64,000 bases of DNA from Sphingosinicella humi (lineage in GTDB: Bacteria; Pseudomonadota; Alphaproteobacteria; Sphingomonadales; Sphingomonadaceae). This document shows, in pieces, positions 63,881 through 64,000 of the stretch. Where the stretch lies: contig NZ_QFFF01000001.1 of NCBI RefSeq assembly GCF_003129465.1, forward strand, positions 1,721,501 through 1,785,500, written 5' to 3'. The notes below the pieces were generated by a model. That model searched no databases. It was not told where the DNA came from and saw only the letters and a program-made list of their open reading frames with translations. The position numbers and the translations under genes were made by a program. Position 1 is the first letter of the stretch. Every line of letters begins with the position of its first letter.

Positions 63881-64000
63881 GCGCCTGTCGGGCGAAGGCG
63901 CTCCCCATAGCCGCGCCGCGCGCCGGGTGCAATGCGGCATTTCATGTGCGCGGAAGCCTCGTCAAAAAGGAGAACGGTCGTTCCGCCGCCGGGCCGCAAC
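63881..64000. other. Window end, no gene seen
   Basis: The last 120 bases carry no frame I can support. A purine-rich AAAAAGGAG lies at 63965-63973 with no ATG, GTG or TTG at suitable distance before the window ends, so a gene may begin just outside. Confidence 0.4.

Noticed and set aside
63702-63932. Open frame across the tRNA-Ala gene
   Set aside because: It spans a perfect tRNA and has no homology; tRNA evidence overrides it.

Overview
The window reads as chromosomal DNA of a high-GC alphaproteobacterium, most likely a sphingomonad (Sphingomonadales). This rests on the housekeeping order corC-ybeY-phoH-miaB-plsC-fur-mucR with rimI-tsaB-nfuA, a one-Cys Ros/MucR zinc finger, a PccR-type propionate regulator, exact general-stress (EcfG) promoter motifs, and the palindromic repeats common in these genomes. 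No phage, IS transposase, plasmid gene or CRISPR array was seen.

Layout. 1-16.4 kb: a gene tail, a macro-domain protein, a SleB-type wall hydrolase, an L,D-transpeptidase, a ring-opening dioxygenase homologue, a GT4 plus glycogen-debranching-type operon behind an EcfG promoter, a DUF885 lipoprotein, a 2OG-Fe(II) oxygenase, two very small genes, a LytS/LytTR-type two-component system, an Arg-rich secreted protein with three C-terminal repeats behind an EcfG promoter, a fasciclin lipoprotein and a Tet-family MFS exporter. 16.6-27.4 kb: a minus-strand propionyl-CoA operon (pccB, a small membrane protein, a lipoprotein, mce, scpA, bioB, an esterase, pccA) divergent from its probable ScfR/PccR regulator. 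As given, pccA is broken by a 130-bp tandem duplication, and scpA carries a palindromic repeat inside its reading frame. 27.4-37.8 kb: a LysE exporter, the housekeeping operons and small membrane proteins. 38-41.1 kb: two DUF4893 paralogues and two lipoproteins sharing a YPGARLT motif. 41.2-46.9 kb: crcB, an RluA-type synthase, a HAD phosphatase, an ATP12-type chaperone, gmk and DUF genes, many with 4-nt overlaps.

46.9-62.4 kb is the most unusual part: sixteen genes in two divergent arms. The minus arm has ten genes (three nucleotide-sugar SDRs, a GT4, three CgeB-like glycosyltransferases, a DUF1003 protein, an MDR dehydrogenase and a Gfo/Idh/MocA dehydrogenase); eight of its nine junctions are 4-nt overlaps. 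The rightward arm has a histidine phosphatase, a TIGR04290 methyltransferase, a glycoside hydrolase whose half-barrels look circularly permuted, and inositol-3-phosphate synthase, with a DUF6165 gene and a GT9-like gene on the opposite strand between them. Two exact EcfG motifs precede the rightward genes, and two near-matches sit upstream of the leftward operon. I infer a stress-induced pathway making an inositol-containing, perhaps xylosylated, methylated glycoconjugate; the product is not known to me. The window ends with an FUSC-type membrane protein and tRNA-Ala(CGC).
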